A DNA stretch of 64,000 bases from Microbacterium flavum (GTDB taxonomy: Bacteria; Actinomycetota; Actinomycetes; Actinomycetales; Microbacteriaceae), in the NCBI RefSeq assembly GCF_018717645.1, contig NZ_JAFLHG010000003.1, forward strand, positions 124,001-188,000, read 5' to 3'. Both the position numbers and the translations under genes were made by a program. Below the pieces are notes generated by a model. That model saw nothing but the letters and a program-made list of their open reading frames with translations. It was not told where the DNA came from and did not search any database. Shown here one piece after another: positions 35,523 to 43,724 of this stretch (positions are counted from its first letter, which is position 1; each line of letters begins with the position of its first letter).

Positions 35523-36656
35523 ATGAGCGAGAACCTGTGCGCCGGTCCGCGCGGCCGGAGGGTGGTGCTTGAACTGGTGACCGCCCTGCTGTCGGAGGAC
35601 GCACGGCGCGCGCTGTTCGAGCTGGCATATCAGGCCGATATGGATGCCGGGGCCGCGATCACCCGACTGACGTTCACCGCACCGGGGGATGCCGGCCAGA
35701 CCGATGGTGCCGGCGACGAGGCGGATGCCGCGCCCGAGTCTGCGACGCTGTCGCAGCTCGCGCAGGCGATCCGCGCCGCCCGGGAGCTCGGGCCGCTCGC
35801 TCCCGACGGCGAGGCGCTCGCGGCGGCGCTGCTCCGCGGTGTCGACTCGGCGCGGTACTGGCAGGCGCCGGACGGCATGGACATCGTCGCCGCCGACCCC
35901 GATGTGAGGGCGGCGCTGACGGAGGCGGCGGCGTGGCTCGACGCGCACCCCGACGCCGCATGGTGGCGCCGGGACCGGACCGCGTCGCAATGGGCGGTCG
36001 AGTTCGACCCCTCCGGCGACGGTGCGCCGTTCGATCCGGCGCCCGCAGCCGCGGGGCGCTGGAGCACGGACGCTGCCGAGGACGAGTCGCGGGCGCGCCG
36101 CGAGCGTCCGGCGGACGTGACGGCGGCCTTCAGCGGCGCGTGGTGGTCGCACCCCTGGGGTGCTCCGCACACCACCGGTGAGCTCCCGGAGGGGCTGACC
36201 CGCGTGCCCGATGCGCCGGGCCTGCCCGCCGGCATCCCCTACGTGGAAGACGGCTTCGGCTGGACGCGCGCCGTCGCCGTGCCGGTGCGCGGCGCCGGAC
36301 AGACGTACGAGATCCGCGGTGCCGCGGAGTGGGCGCACCTGTGCGGCGCCTACCCGCGGGAGGTGACCGCGAGCCGCCGCCACGACTGGTATCGCGTGAC
36401 GGGTCGCGAGGGGCGCTGGCTGCTTCCGGATTGGGGGCGCGTCGCCGAGGACTGGGATGCCGTGCACCTCACCGGCTGGGCCTACCTCACCGCCGCGACG
36501 CGCGAGATCGTCGTCGACGCCGAGTACTCGAGCGTCATCGGCGGGTGGGGCCCCGATGAGACGTACTGGCTGACCGGTCTCGTGCGCGAGGTCGAGGGCC
36601 CCCGTGTGCACTGGCGCGCGGACGCGCCCGAGGGCCCCTGGCGGCGTGGCCAATGA
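35523..36656 (+). CDS. Hypothetical protein of unknown family
   Basis: A 377-residue soluble protein, with no signal or membrane helix. The N-terminal half is acidic, Ala-rich and helical (about 1-150); the C-terminal half (about 200-375) is rich in Trp, Tyr and Gly and probably beta-stranded, with WAHLCGAYPREVTASRRHDWY and GWAYLTAATREIVVD. I recognise no domain. The ATG at 35523 is preceded after 6 nt by CACGCT, a near match to the leaderless -10 pattern. Copies of repeat B lie before and after it. Codon use is like the neighbours, so recent transfer is not evident. Confidence 0.75.
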   Translation: MSENLCAGPRGRRVVLELVTALLSEDARRALFELAYQADMDAGAAITRLTFTAPGDAGQTDGAGDEADAAPESATLSQLAQAIRAARELGPLAPDGEALAAALLRGVDSARYWQAPDGMDIVAADPDVRAALTEAAAWLDAHPDAAWWRRDRTASQWAVEFDPSGDGAPFDPAPAAAGRWSTDAAEDESRARRERPADVTAAFSGAWWSHPWGAPHTTGELPEGLTRVPDAPGLPAGIPYVEDGFGWTRAVAVPVRGAGQTYEIRGAAEWAHLCGAYPREVTASRRHDWYRVTGREGRWLLPDWGRVAEDWDAVHLTGWAYLTAATREIVVDAEYSSVIGGWGPDETYWLTGLVREVEGPRVHWRADAPEGPWRRGQ

Positions 36657-36673
36657 GCCTGCCTGGCGCACCG

Positions 36674-36759
36674 GAATCGGAGAACGCGCGCAGAATCGGA
36701 GAGTCCGGGCCGCGGCATCCGATTCTGGTGCTGTTCTCCGATTCTGGTGGTGTGCTCCG
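36674..36759. repeat. Palindromic repeat B, second copy
   Basis: Starts 17 nt after the stop of the unknown gene. AGAATCGGAGA (36692-36702) pairs perfectly with TCTCCGATTCT (36735-36745); a second forward unit (GAATCGGAGAAC) and a second reverse-type unit flank them, so the element is a double hairpin like repeat A but unrelated in sequence. Confidence 0.78.
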
Positions 36760-36768
36760 ACGGTGCGA

Positions 36769-37575
36769 TCAGGCGCCGTGCGCGATGACCTCAGCGGCGT
36801 AGTCGGGCACGTAGTTCTGCAGCTCGCGCGGTGGACGCTCGTAGCCCCCGGATGCCGGGCGAGGCGGGATCTCGATCGGATCGCGCTCGACCGGTGTGTA
36901 GGGGATCTGCGACAGCAGGTGATGGATCATGTTGATCCGGCCGCGGCGCTTGTCCTCGTTGTCGACCTCGAACCACCGCGCCTCGGGGATGTCGGTGTGA
37001 ACGAACATCGTGTCCTTCGCGCGCGAATAGTCCTCCCACTTGGTGATCGACAGGACGTCGTTGGGGGAGAGCTTCCACCGCCGCATCGGGTCCTCGTTGC
37101 GAGAGCGGAACCGCTTCTCCTGCTCGATGTCCGACACGCTGAACCAGTACTTCAGAAGCAGGATGCCGTCTTCGACCAGCATCCGTTCGAAGATGGGCGC
37201 CTGATGCAGGAACCGGTGGTACTCCATGTTCGTGCAGTAGCCCATGACGTGCTCGACGCCCGCGCGGTTGTACCAGGAGCGGTCCATCAGGACGATCTCG
37301 CCCGCGGCGGGCAGGTGCGCGACGTAGCGCTGGAAGTACCACTGCGACTTCTCGCGCTCGGTGGGCGTCGGGAGGGCCACCACCCGCGCGACGCGCGGAT
37401 TCAGGTACTGCGAGACCCGGCTGATGGTCGATCCCTTGCCTGCGGCGTCCCGCCCCTCGAAGATCACCACGACCCGTGCGCCCGTGGACTGCACCCACGC
37501 CTGCATGTCGACGAGCTGCGCCTGGAGCGCCTTCAGCTCGCGCTCGTAGGCCTTCTTCGGCATCCGCTCGCTCAT
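36769..37575 (-). CDS. ppk2: Polyphosphate kinase 2 (class I)
   Basis: A 268-residue kinase that makes nucleoside di- or triphosphates from polyphosphate. Walker A FEGRDAAGKGST (about 38-49), Walker B VLMDRSWYNRAGVE (about 93-106) and the lid region WKLSPND are the PPK2 signatures. One domain only, so it is the class I type that phosphorylates ADP or GDP. ATG 37575 has TACGCT 7 nt upstream on the minus strand. It is divergent from the lactate permease gene with overlapping promoter space. It could supply ATP from polyphosphate during starvation. Confidence 0.95.
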   Translation of the reverse strand: MSERMPKKAYERELKALQAQLVDMQAWVQSTGARVVVIFEGRDAAGKGSTISRVSQYLNPRVARVVALPTPTEREKSQWYFQRYVAHLPAAGEIVLMDRSWYNRAGVEHVMGYCTNMEYHRFLHQAPIFERMLVEDGILLLKYWFSVSDIEQEKRFRSRNEDPMRRWKLSPNDVLSITKWEDYSRAKDTMFVHTDIPEARWFEVDNEDKRRGRINMIHHLLSQIPYTPVERDPIEIPPRPASGGYERPPRELQNYVPDYAAEVIAHGA

Positions 37576-37582
37576 GCCCCCG

Positions 37583-37603
37583 AGCGTAGCTTGCCGCTAG
37601 GGT
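37583..37603. promoter_or_regulatory. Divergent -10 elements of ppk2 and lactate permease
   Basis: Minus strand: TACGCT (37583-37588), 7 nt to the ppk2 ATG. Plus strand: TAGGGT (37598-37603), giving a leader of about 23 nt with GGAG before the permease ATG at 37633. The two promoters lie only 9 nt apart, so they may compete. Confidence 0.5.
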
Positions 37604-37632
37604 GACTCGCAGACGCACGAGCGGAGACGACC

Positions 37633-39240
37633 ATGTGGGCTGCGACGACCGATCCCCTCGGGGCCTTATGGCTCTCCGCCCTCGTGGCGGCCGTCCCGAT
37701 CCTCGTCTTCCTGATCTCGCTCGTCGTCTTCCGGCTCAAGGGCCTGTGGGCGGGGCTCATCGCCCTCGGCGCGCAGATCGTCGTCGCGCTGTGGGCGTTC
37801 GGGATGCCGGCGGAGCACGTCGCCGGCGCCGGGCTCCTCGGGCTCCTCACGGCCCTCTGGCCCATCGCGTACATCATCGTCATGGCGGTCTGGCTCTACA
37901 AGATCGCCGTCGAGAGCGGTCGCTTCGATGTCGTGCGCTCGTCCATCGCGGGCATCTCGCCCGACCAGCGCATCCAGGTGCTCCTGATCAGCTTCGCGTT
38001 CGGCGGGTTCCTGGAGGGCGCGGCGGGCTTCGGCGTGCCGATCGCGATCTGCGCCGCACTCCTGGTCCAGCTCGGCTTCCGTCCGGTGAAGGCCGCGATG
38101 ATCTCGCTCGTCGCCAACGCGGGCGCCGGCGCCTACGGGGCGATCGGCATCCCGGTCATCGTGGGGGCCCAGGTCAGCGGCATCGACGTCCACGAGCTCT
38201 CGCGCGCGATGGTGCTGATCCTCCAGCCGCTCACGCTGCTGATCCCGTTCCTGCTGGTCGTCATCCTCGACGGATGGCGCGGGCTCCGCGAGACGTGGCC
38301 CGCCACCCTCATCGTGACGATCGTGTTCAGCGGCGTCCAGGCCGGTGTGTTGTGGTTCCTCGGCCCGGAGCTCGCGGATCTCGGGGCGGGGCTCGGGGCG
38401 ATGGTCGCCCTCTTCCTGCTCGGGCGCGTGTGGCAGCCCGCCCGCATCTTCCGCGAGGGCGGCGGGGAGGTGCCGGTCATCGAACGCCACTCCCCGCGCG
38501 AGGTGCTCGTCGCGTGGAGCCCGTTCTACATCCTCACGGCGTTCATCCTGATCTGGAGCCTGCCGGCCTTCAAGGCCCTGTTCGCCCCGGACGGGCCGCT
38601 CGCGGCCGCCGTGCTGACGGTGCCGGTGCCGGGGCTCACCGGCGTCATCGCGAACGCGAAGGGCGATGTCGTCGCGGCGGCGTGGGCCTTCACGCCGGTG
38701 AACGCGACCGGCACGGCGATCCTGCTCGCCGTTCTCGTGACCTTCTGGACCACGCCCCGCCTGCAGGCCCGGCAGCTCTGGGCGACGCTGCGCGCGACGA
38801 TCCGCGAGCTCTGGCAGGCGCTCCTGCTGATCACGATCATCCTCGTGCTGGCGAACATCGCGAACTTCTCCGGCGGATCGGTGTCGATGGGAAGCGCCCT
38901 GGCCGCGGTCGGACCGGTCTTCCCGTGGATCGCACCGATCATCGGATGGATCGGCGTCTTCCTCACGGGCTCGGTGGTCAACAACAACACGCTGTTCGCT
39001 CCGCTGCAGGTCGCGACGGCGGAACGGATCGCGGTCGATCCGGCGCTCCTGGTCGCCGGCAACACGGCGGGAGGGACGACGGCGAAGGTGATCTCGCCGC
39101 AGTCGATCGCGATCGCGGCGGGCGCCGTCGGGCTGTCGGGGCGCGAGTCGGAGATCCTGCGCGCCGCGATCGGCTACAGCCTCGGGATGCTCGTGTTCCA
39201 GTGCCTGTGGACGGGCATCCTGTCGCTGCTCTCGTCCTGA
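37633..39240 (+). CDS. lctP: L-lactate permease (LctP/LldP family)
   Basis: A 535-residue membrane transporter with about 13 helices, of the lactate permease family that brings in L- or D-lactate and glycolate with protons. Family blocks: LLISFAFGGFLEGAAGFGVPIAI (about 117-139), VANAGAGAYGAIGIPV, LTGSVVNNNTLFAPLQ (near 450) and ANTAGGTTAKVISPQSIAIA-like sequence (about 475-494). Length is right for the family. No lactate dehydrogenase gene is adjacent, so the metabolic partner lies elsewhere. It converges on dapD. Confidence 0.95.
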   Translation: MWAATTDPLGALWLSALVAAVPILVFLISLVVFRLKGLWAGLIALGAQIVVALWAFGMPAEHVAGAGLLGLLTALWPIAYIIVMAVWLYKIAVESGRFDVVRSSIAGISPDQRIQVLLISFAFGGFLEGAAGFGVPIAICAALLVQLGFRPVKAAMISLVANAGAGAYGAIGIPVIVGAQVSGIDVHELSRAMVLILQPLTLLIPFLLVVILDGWRGLRETWPATLIVTIVFSGVQAGVLWFLGPELADLGAGLGAMVALFLLGRVWQPARIFREGGGEVPVIERHSPREVLVAWSPFYILTAFILIWSLPAFKALFAPDGPLAAAVLTVPVPGLTGVIANAKGDVVAAAWAFTPVNATGTAILLAVLVTFWTTPRLQARQLWATLRATIRELWQALLLITIILVLANIANFSGGSVSMGSALAAVGPVFPWIAPIIGWIGVFLTGSVVNNNTLFAPLQVATAERIAVDPALLVAGNTAGGTTAKVISPQSIAIAAGAVGLSGRESEILRAAIGYSLGMLVFQCLWTGILSLLSS

Positions 39241-39264
39241 TCCGGGAGGTCCGGCGGGGATTCG

Positions 39265-40209
39265 TCAGGCGTGGAGGGCCTCGTTGAGGGTCACACCGAC
39301 GCCCTCGCGGCGGACGGCCTCGATCGCCCCGGAGAGGGAGTTGCGGCGGAAGAGGATGCCGTTCTGACCCGACAGCTGGGCGCCCTTGACGATCGGACGG
39401 GAGCCGTCGTGCAGCGGGCTCTCGTTCGGGAGGACGATCTTCGAGCCGGCCGTGACATACAGGCCCGCCTCGACGATGCAGTCGTCGCCGAGGGAGATGC
39501 CGATGCCCGCATTCGCGCCCAGGAGGGTCCGCGAGCCGATCGACACGCGGTGCGCGCCCCCGCCGGAGAGCGTCCCCATGATGGACGCGCCGCCGCCGAT
39601 GTCGGAGCCGTCGCCGACCGTGACCCCCTGGGAGATCCGTCCCTCGACCATCGAGGCGCCGAGGGTGCCGGCGTTGAAGTTCACGAAGCCCTCGTGCATG
39701 ACGGTCGTCCCCGGCGCGAGGTGGGCGCCGAGACGCACGCGCGAGGCATCCGCGATCCGCACCCCCGCCGGGACGACGTAGTCCGTCAGCCGCGGGAACT
39801 TGTCGAGGCCCTGGAGCTGGATGCCGGCGCGCTGCAGCTGCGGGCGCAGGCGGGCGAACGCGTCCGGGTGGACCGGGCCGGCGCCCGTCCAGGCGACGTT
39901 CGGCAGGTGCGCGAAGATGCCCGCGAGGTTCACCTCGTTCGGCAGGACGAGCAGGTGCGACAGGGCGTGCAGGCGCAGGTACGCGTCGCTCGTCGCCTGC
40001 GGCGGGGCGTCGAGGTCGATCTCCACGATGACGACCTCGACGGTGACGTCGCGCCTCTCGTCGGGTCCGGCCTGGGCGTCGAGGGCCGAGGTGTCCGCAT
40101 CCTGCGGCGCGCGGCCGACGGCAGGCGAGGGGAACCAGGTGTCCAGGACGGTGCCGTCTGCGGCCGTGGTGGCGAGGCCCGCGCCCCAGATCCAACGCTG
40201 TTCGGTCAT
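39265..40209 (-). CDS. dapD: 2,3,4,5-tetrahydropyridine-2,6-dicarboxylate N-succinyltransferase (actinobacterial type)
   Basis: A 314-residue left-handed parallel beta-helix acyltransferase that adds a succinyl group to tetrahydrodipicolinate, the committed step of the succinylase branch. Hexapeptide repeats occupy about residues 150-260 ([45 protein letters not shown]). The N-terminal 130 residues are of the mycobacterial DapD type. ATG 40209 has TACCCT 6 nt upstream. It is divergent from dapE, the partner two steps later. Confidence 0.95.
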   Translation of the reverse strand: MTEQRWIWGAGLATTAADGTVLDTWFPSPAVGRAPQDADTSALDAQAGPDERRDVTVEVVIVEIDLDAPPQATSDAYLRLHALSHLLVLPNEVNLAGIFAHLPNVAWTGAGPVHPDAFARLRPQLQRAGIQLQGLDKFPRLTDYVVPAGVRIADASRVRLGAHLAPGTTVMHEGFVNFNAGTLGASMVEGRISQGVTVGDGSDIGGGASIMGTLSGGGAHRVSIGSRTLLGANAGIGISLGDDCIVEAGLYVTAGSKIVLPNESPLHDGSRPIVKGAQLSGQNGILFRRNSLSGAIEAVRREGVGVTLNEALHA

Positions 40210-40215
40210 CGTTCC

Positions 40216-40304
40216 AGGGTAGTGGCGCGGTGGCGCGACCCCGAACCGAGAGTCGGAGTCGGGCCGGAGGCGCGGGTCGGGTCATCGGGGCGGCTGGCTA
40301 GACT
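40216..40304. promoter_or_regulatory. Divergent -10 elements of dapD and dapE
   Basis: Minus strand: TACCCT (40216-40221), 6 nt before the dapD ATG. Plus strand: TAGACT (40299-40304), 7 nt before the dapE ATG. Both fit leaderless transcription, so any control must act at the promoters and not through a 5' leader. Confidence 0.55.
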
Positions 40305-40311
40305 CGACGCC

Positions 40312-41388
40312 ATGGCGCGCCTCGACCTCAGCATCGGTTCCGTCGACCTCACGCGAGCGATCTGCGACATCGCGAGCGTCTCGGGGGAGGAGGCGGAGCT
40401 CGCCGATGCCATCTACGCGGAGATCGCGCCGCTCGCCCACCTCGACGTCCACCGGGACGGGAACACGATCGTCGCGCGCACGGGCCTCGGGCGGAGCCAG
40501 CGGGTCGTGATCGCGGGGCACATCGACACCGTGCCCATCAACGGCAACGTCCCCACCCGCGACGTGACGGTCGACGGCGAGCGATACCTGTGGGGTCGCG
40601 GCACGGTGGATATGAAGAGCGGCACCGCCGTTCAGCTGAAGCTCGCCGCCGAGCTCGTCGCCCCCCGGGTCGACATCACGTGGATGTGGTACGACAACGA
40701 GGAGGTGGACTCGGACCTCAACGGCCTCACACGCCTCGCCCGTACGCGCCCCGACCTGTTCGCGGGCGACTTCGCGATCCTCGGCGAACCGTCCGACGGA
40801 CAGGTGGAGGGCGGCTGCAACGGCACGCTCCGCGCCGTCGTCCGCACGCACGGCGTCCGTGCGCACAGCGCGCGCGCGTGGATGGGCGAGAACGCGATCC
40901 ACCGTGCCGCGCCGATCCTCTCCCGCCTCGCCGAATACCGTCCGCGGGAGATCGCCGTCGACGGCCTCGTCTACCGGGAGGGTCTGAACGCGGTGCGGAT
41001 CTCGGGCGGCGTCGCCGGCAACGTCATCCCGGACCTCTGCGAGGTCGAGATCAACTTCCGCTTCGCACCGAGCCGCTCCCTGGCCGAAGCGGAGGAGCAC
41101 GTGCGCCGTGTGCTCGAGGGTTTCGAGGTCGAGGTCGTCGACGGGGCCGCCGGCGCCCGCCCGGGTCTCGACGCGCCGCTCGCGCAGGAGTTCCTCGCCG
41201 CGGTGGGTGCGGAGCCCCGCCCGAAGTACGGGTGGACCGACGTCGCCCGCTTCGCCGCGATGGGCGTGCCCGCCGTCAACTACGGCCCGGGGAACCCGAG
41301 CCTGGCCCACCACGACGAGGAGCAGGTCTCCTACGCGCAGATCGAAGCCGTCGAGCAGGGCCTGCGTGCGTGGCTGACCGCGTCGTGA
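40312..41388 (+). CDS. dapE: Succinyl-diaminopimelate desuccinylase
   Basis: A 358-residue M20-family zinc enzyme that removes succinate from N-succinyl-LL-diaminopimelate. Metal and catalytic motifs: VIAGHIDTVP (His, Asp), GRGTVDMKSG (bridging Asp), DNEEV (catalytic Glu, Glu ligand), LGEPSDGQVEGGC (Asp/Glu ligand) and the C-terminal NYGPGNPSLAHHDEE (His). It is the short actinobacterial DapE. The ATG at 40312 is the start because the frame upstream runs through dapD. GTG of the next gene overlaps its stop. Confidence 0.95.
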   Translation: MARLDLSIGSVDLTRAICDIASVSGEEAELADAIYAEIAPLAHLDVHRDGNTIVARTGLGRSQRVVIAGHIDTVPINGNVPTRDVTVDGERYLWGRGTVDMKSGTAVQLKLAAELVAPRVDITWMWYDNEEVDSDLNGLTRLARTRPDLFAGDFAILGEPSDGQVEGGCNGTLRAVVRTHGVRAHSARAWMGENAIHRAAPILSRLAEYRPREIAVDGLVYREGLNAVRISGGVAGNVIPDLCEVEINFRFAPSRSLAEAEEHVRRVLEGFEVEVVDGAAGARPGLDAPLAQEFLAAVGAEPRPKYGWTDVARFAAMGVPAVNYGPGNPSLAHHDEEQVSYAQIEAVEQGLRAWLTAS

Positions 41389-42644
41389 CCGGCGCCCTCT
41401 CGGGCGACCCGATCGGGCCGGCGCCCACCGGCGGGCGCGTGGCGGTCGCGATCGGGGCGCATCGGATGGTGCTGCGCCCCGCCGTCGCGATCGCCGCGAT
41501 CTACATCGCCGCCCGGATCATCACGACGGTCTTCCTCCTCGTCGGCGCCGAGATCGCGAGCCGCGCCACCGGGACCGCGGCCACGATCGGCTCCCTGTCG
41601 ATGAGATGGGATGGCCAGTGGTATTGGGTCGTGGGGACGGCCGGGTACCCGAGCGACCTGCCGCTGGATGCCGCGGGGAACGTCACCCAGAACGCCTGGG
41701 CCTTCATGCCGCTGTATCCGGCCCTCTCCCGCGCGCTGTCCGTGATCCTCGGAGGGCAGTACCCGCTCGCCGCGATCATCGTCGCGCTCGTCGCGGGCTA
41801 CCTCGCCTGCCTCGTGCTCTTCCACCTGCTCCGCGCGGGGATCGGCGACCGCGCGGCGCTCTGGGGTGTGGCGTTCGTCGCCGCGGGGCCCCTCGCCGCC
41901 CTCTTCCAGATGGGCTACGCCGAGAGCCTCTTCCTCCTCTGGCTGTTCCTCGCTCTCCTCGTCGTCGTCCGACGCCGGTTCGCGTGGCTGTACCTGCTCC
42001 TGCCGCTCCTCGGCTTCACCCGCCCCGGCATCCTCGCCTTCGCGCTGATGCTCGGCGCCTATGGGATCGTGCGCTGGGCGCGCCGTCGTGTCGATCCGCT
42101 CCCGACGATCGACATCGTCCACATCGTGTGCGCGGGTGCCCTCGCGGTGGTCCTCGGCTTCGCCTGGCAGATGATCGCGGGCTGGGTCACCGGCGACCCG
42201 CAGGCGTACCTGGAGACCGAGCTCTCCTGGCGCCGCGGATGGACGGGGGACGACGAGGGCGGGTTCGTCCCCTTCCAGGGATTCGTGCAGGCATCCGCGA
42301 TCTGGTTCCGGATCTGGGGGCTCCCGGAGTGGGGCGGATACGTCGCGTTGGCGGTCCTCGTGGCGGCGTTCGCGGCGGCGCTGCTGTTCGATCCGCGCGT
42401 CCGGCGCCTCGGGATCGAGATCCGCCTGTGGTCGGCCAGCTACGCGCTCTACCTGCTGCTCGTCTTCTTCCCGCAGTCGAGCATCTTCCGGCTGCTCCTC
42501 CCGCTCGCCCCGCTCGCCGGAGCGCTCGCCGTGCCGCGGCGCACCGCCTGGCGGGTCGCCGTCCTCGCCGTGTGCGTCCTCCTGCAGTGGTGCTGGATCG
42601 ATCAGATGCTCGTCCAGGGAACGACGTTCACTCAGATCCCCTGA
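41385..42644 (+). CDS. PIG-V-like mannosyltransferase (GT-C fold membrane enzyme)
   Basis: A 419-residue membrane protein with about ten helices. The first loop has MRWDGQWYWVVGTAGYPSDL, the WDGxWY...GY motif of the PIG-V/GT76 family of polyprenyl-phosphate-mannose-dependent transferases; AFMPLYPALSRAL, and LGFTRPGILAFALML follow. Such bacterial proteins mannosylate lipids, glycans or proteins outside the membrane; the acceptor is unknown. The GTG at 41385 overlaps the dapE stop (GTGA), so expression is coupled. An earlier in-frame GTG (41370) would overlap dapE more. Confidence 0.8.
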   Translation: MTGALSGDPIGPAPTGGRVAVAIGAHRMVLRPAVAIAAIYIAARIITTVFLLVGAEIASRATGTAATIGSLSMRWDGQWYWVVGTAGYPSDLPLDAAGNVTQNAWAFMPLYPALSRALSVILGGQYPLAAIIVALVAGYLACLVLFHLLRAGIGDRAALWGVAFVAAGPLAALFQMGYAESLFLLWLFLALLVVVRRRFAWLYLLLPLLGFTRPGILAFALMLGAYGIVRWARRRVDPLPTIDIVHIVCAGALAVVLGFAWQMIAGWVTGDPQAYLETELSWRRGWTGDDEGGFVPFQGFVQASAIWFRIWGLPEWGGYVALAVLVAAFAAALLFDPRVRRLGIEIRLWSASYALYLLLVFFPQSSIFRLLLPLAPLAGALAVPRRTAWRVAVLAVCVLLQWCWIDQMLVQGTTFTQIP

Positions 42645-42667
42645 GGCCGCGATCCCCCGATCCGCAT

Positions 42668-42684
42668 GCCCCGACATCCGGGGC
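42668..42684 (+). terminator. Short hairpin after the mannosyltransferase gene
   Basis: GCCCCG (42668-42673), loop ACATC, CGGGGC (42679-42684). No T-run follows. It may end or slow the dapE transcript ahead of the DUF3117 promoter. Confidence 0.35.
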
Positions 42685-42711
42685 GTGAGCGCGAGTGTCG
42701 CGCAGTACCGG

Positions 42712-42717
42712 TAAACT
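42712..42717 (+). promoter_or_regulatory. -10 element of the DUF3117 gene
   Basis: TAAACT; the leader to ATG 42752 would be about 28 nt and holds AAAGGAG. No -35 is evident. Confidence 0.45.
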
Positions 42718-42751
42718 CTCAGTGTTGTCCGAAGAGCAAAAGGAGTCTGCC

Positions 42752-42925
42752 ATGGCAGCCATGAAGCCGCGTACCGGAGACGGACCTATGGAGGCCGTGA
42801 AGGAGGGGCGCCTCATCATCGTGCGCGTTCCCCTCGAAGGTGGTGGCCGTCTGGTCGTCTCCGTCAACGATGACGAGGCGAAGGAACTCCACGGCGTCCT
42901 CGGTGGGGTCGTCGGCGCAGCCTGA
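42752..42925 (+). CDS. DUF3117 domain protein
   Basis: A 57-residue protein matching DUF3117 almost end to end: MKPRTGDGPMEAVKEGR, then IIVRVPLEGGGRLVV and the tail DDEAKELHGVLG. Homologue of Rv1211 in mycobacteria. Its sequence is very strongly conserved in actinobacteria, but its role is unknown. The ATG at 42752 has AAAGGAG 6-7 nt upstream, so it is leadered. A strong hairpin follows. Confidence 0.92.
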   Translation: MAAMKPRTGDGPMEAVKEGRLIIVRVPLEGGGRLVVSVNDDEAKELHGVLGGVVGAA

Positions 42926-42941
42926 CGCGCGATATCCGTAT

Positions 42942-42977
42942 GCACGGCCGGTCTTCGGACCGGCCGTGCGGCGTTTC
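42942..42977 (+). terminator. Strong UUCG-loop terminator after the DUF3117 gene
   Basis: GCACGGCCGGTC (42942-42953), loop TTCG, GACCGGCCGTGC (42958-42969): a perfect 12-bp stem capped by the stable UUCG tetraloop, followed by GGCGTTTCC. The O-methyltransferase gene ends 34 nt beyond on the other strand, so it may serve both. Confidence 0.8.
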
Positions 42978-43010
42978 CGGGGGGCGTTCCCCGGGGCCTT
43001 TCGCCGCTGG

Positions 43011-43652
43011 TCAGCGTTGGTCGGCCGGAACCGTCGTCAGCTGCAGCAGGCCCTCGCCGACGATCGACAGGGCGCCGAGGACGGCGGGGGAGGACTGCGT
43101 CTCCTGGATGAGCGAGCGGTACGCGGTGGTGACCGCGTCGCGGCGCACGGGGTCGGCGACGCCTCCGCCCGCCAGCACACGCGGCACGAGGACGGTGCCG
43201 CCCGCGCGCACGAGCCGCAGGCCGTGTTCGACGTATTCGATGACGCCCTCCGGATCGGCATCCACCAGGACGATGTCGTAGGAGGCCTCGTTCATGCGGG
43301 GGAGCACGTCGGCGGCTCGGCCCGTGATGAAGCGGGCGCGCGCCGGCGCGATGCGCGCGTCGGTGAACGCGGCGCGGGCGGCGGCGAGGTGCTCCGGCTC
43401 CTTGTCGATCGTCGTGAGCGTCGCGCGGGGGGAGCCGTGCAGCATCCACAGGCCCGACACTCCCGCACCGGTGCCGATCTCGACGATGTTGAGGGCCGCG
43501 GTGGCGGCTGTGAGCACGGCGATCTGCGCGCCGACGGCGGCGCTGATCGGGTCGGCGCCGATCTCGACGGCCCGCGCGCGGGCGCGCTCGATGGCGTCCG
43601 GCTCGATCGTCGCCTCGAGGGCGAATCGACGGATCGCATCTGCTTCAGCCAT
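43011..43652 (-). CDS. Class I SAM-dependent O-methyltransferase
   Basis: A 213-residue methyltransferase of the catechol/caffeoyl-CoA type (Rv1220c-like). SAM motif I reads VEIGTGAGVSGLWML (about 52-66), followed by TTIDKEPEHL and the metal-binding YDIVLVDADP (about 129-138). The ATG at 43652 is preferred over the frame's GTG/ATG further up because AAGGAG lies 8 nt before it. The substrate is unknown. In mycobacteria this gene neighbours sigE; here the next gene is tatB. Confidence 0.88.
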   Translation of the reverse strand: MAEADAIRRFALEATIEPDAIERARARAVEIGADPISAAVGAQIAVLTAATAALNIVEIGTGAGVSGLWMLHGSPRATLTTIDKEPEHLAAARAAFTDARIAPARARFITGRAADVLPRMNEASYDIVLVDADPEGVIEYVEHGLRLVRAGGTVLVPRVLAGGGVADPVRRDAVTTAYRSLIQETQSSPAVLGALSIVGEGLLQLTTVPADQR

Positions 43653-43670
43653 GAGTGCTCCTTCGTCCTC

Positions 43671-43718
43671 AGCGTACGGCCGGTTCGGAGCCGCGTCGGG
43701 GAGGCGCACGGGTAACCT
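43671..43718. promoter_or_regulatory. Divergent -10 elements of O-methyltransferase and tatB
   Basis: Minus strand: TACGCT (43671-43676), with a short leader to the ATG at 43652. Plus strand: TAACCT (43713-43718), 6 nt before the tatB ATG at 43725. The whole gap is 72 nt. Confidence 0.5.
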
Positions 43719-43724
43719 GGAGTC

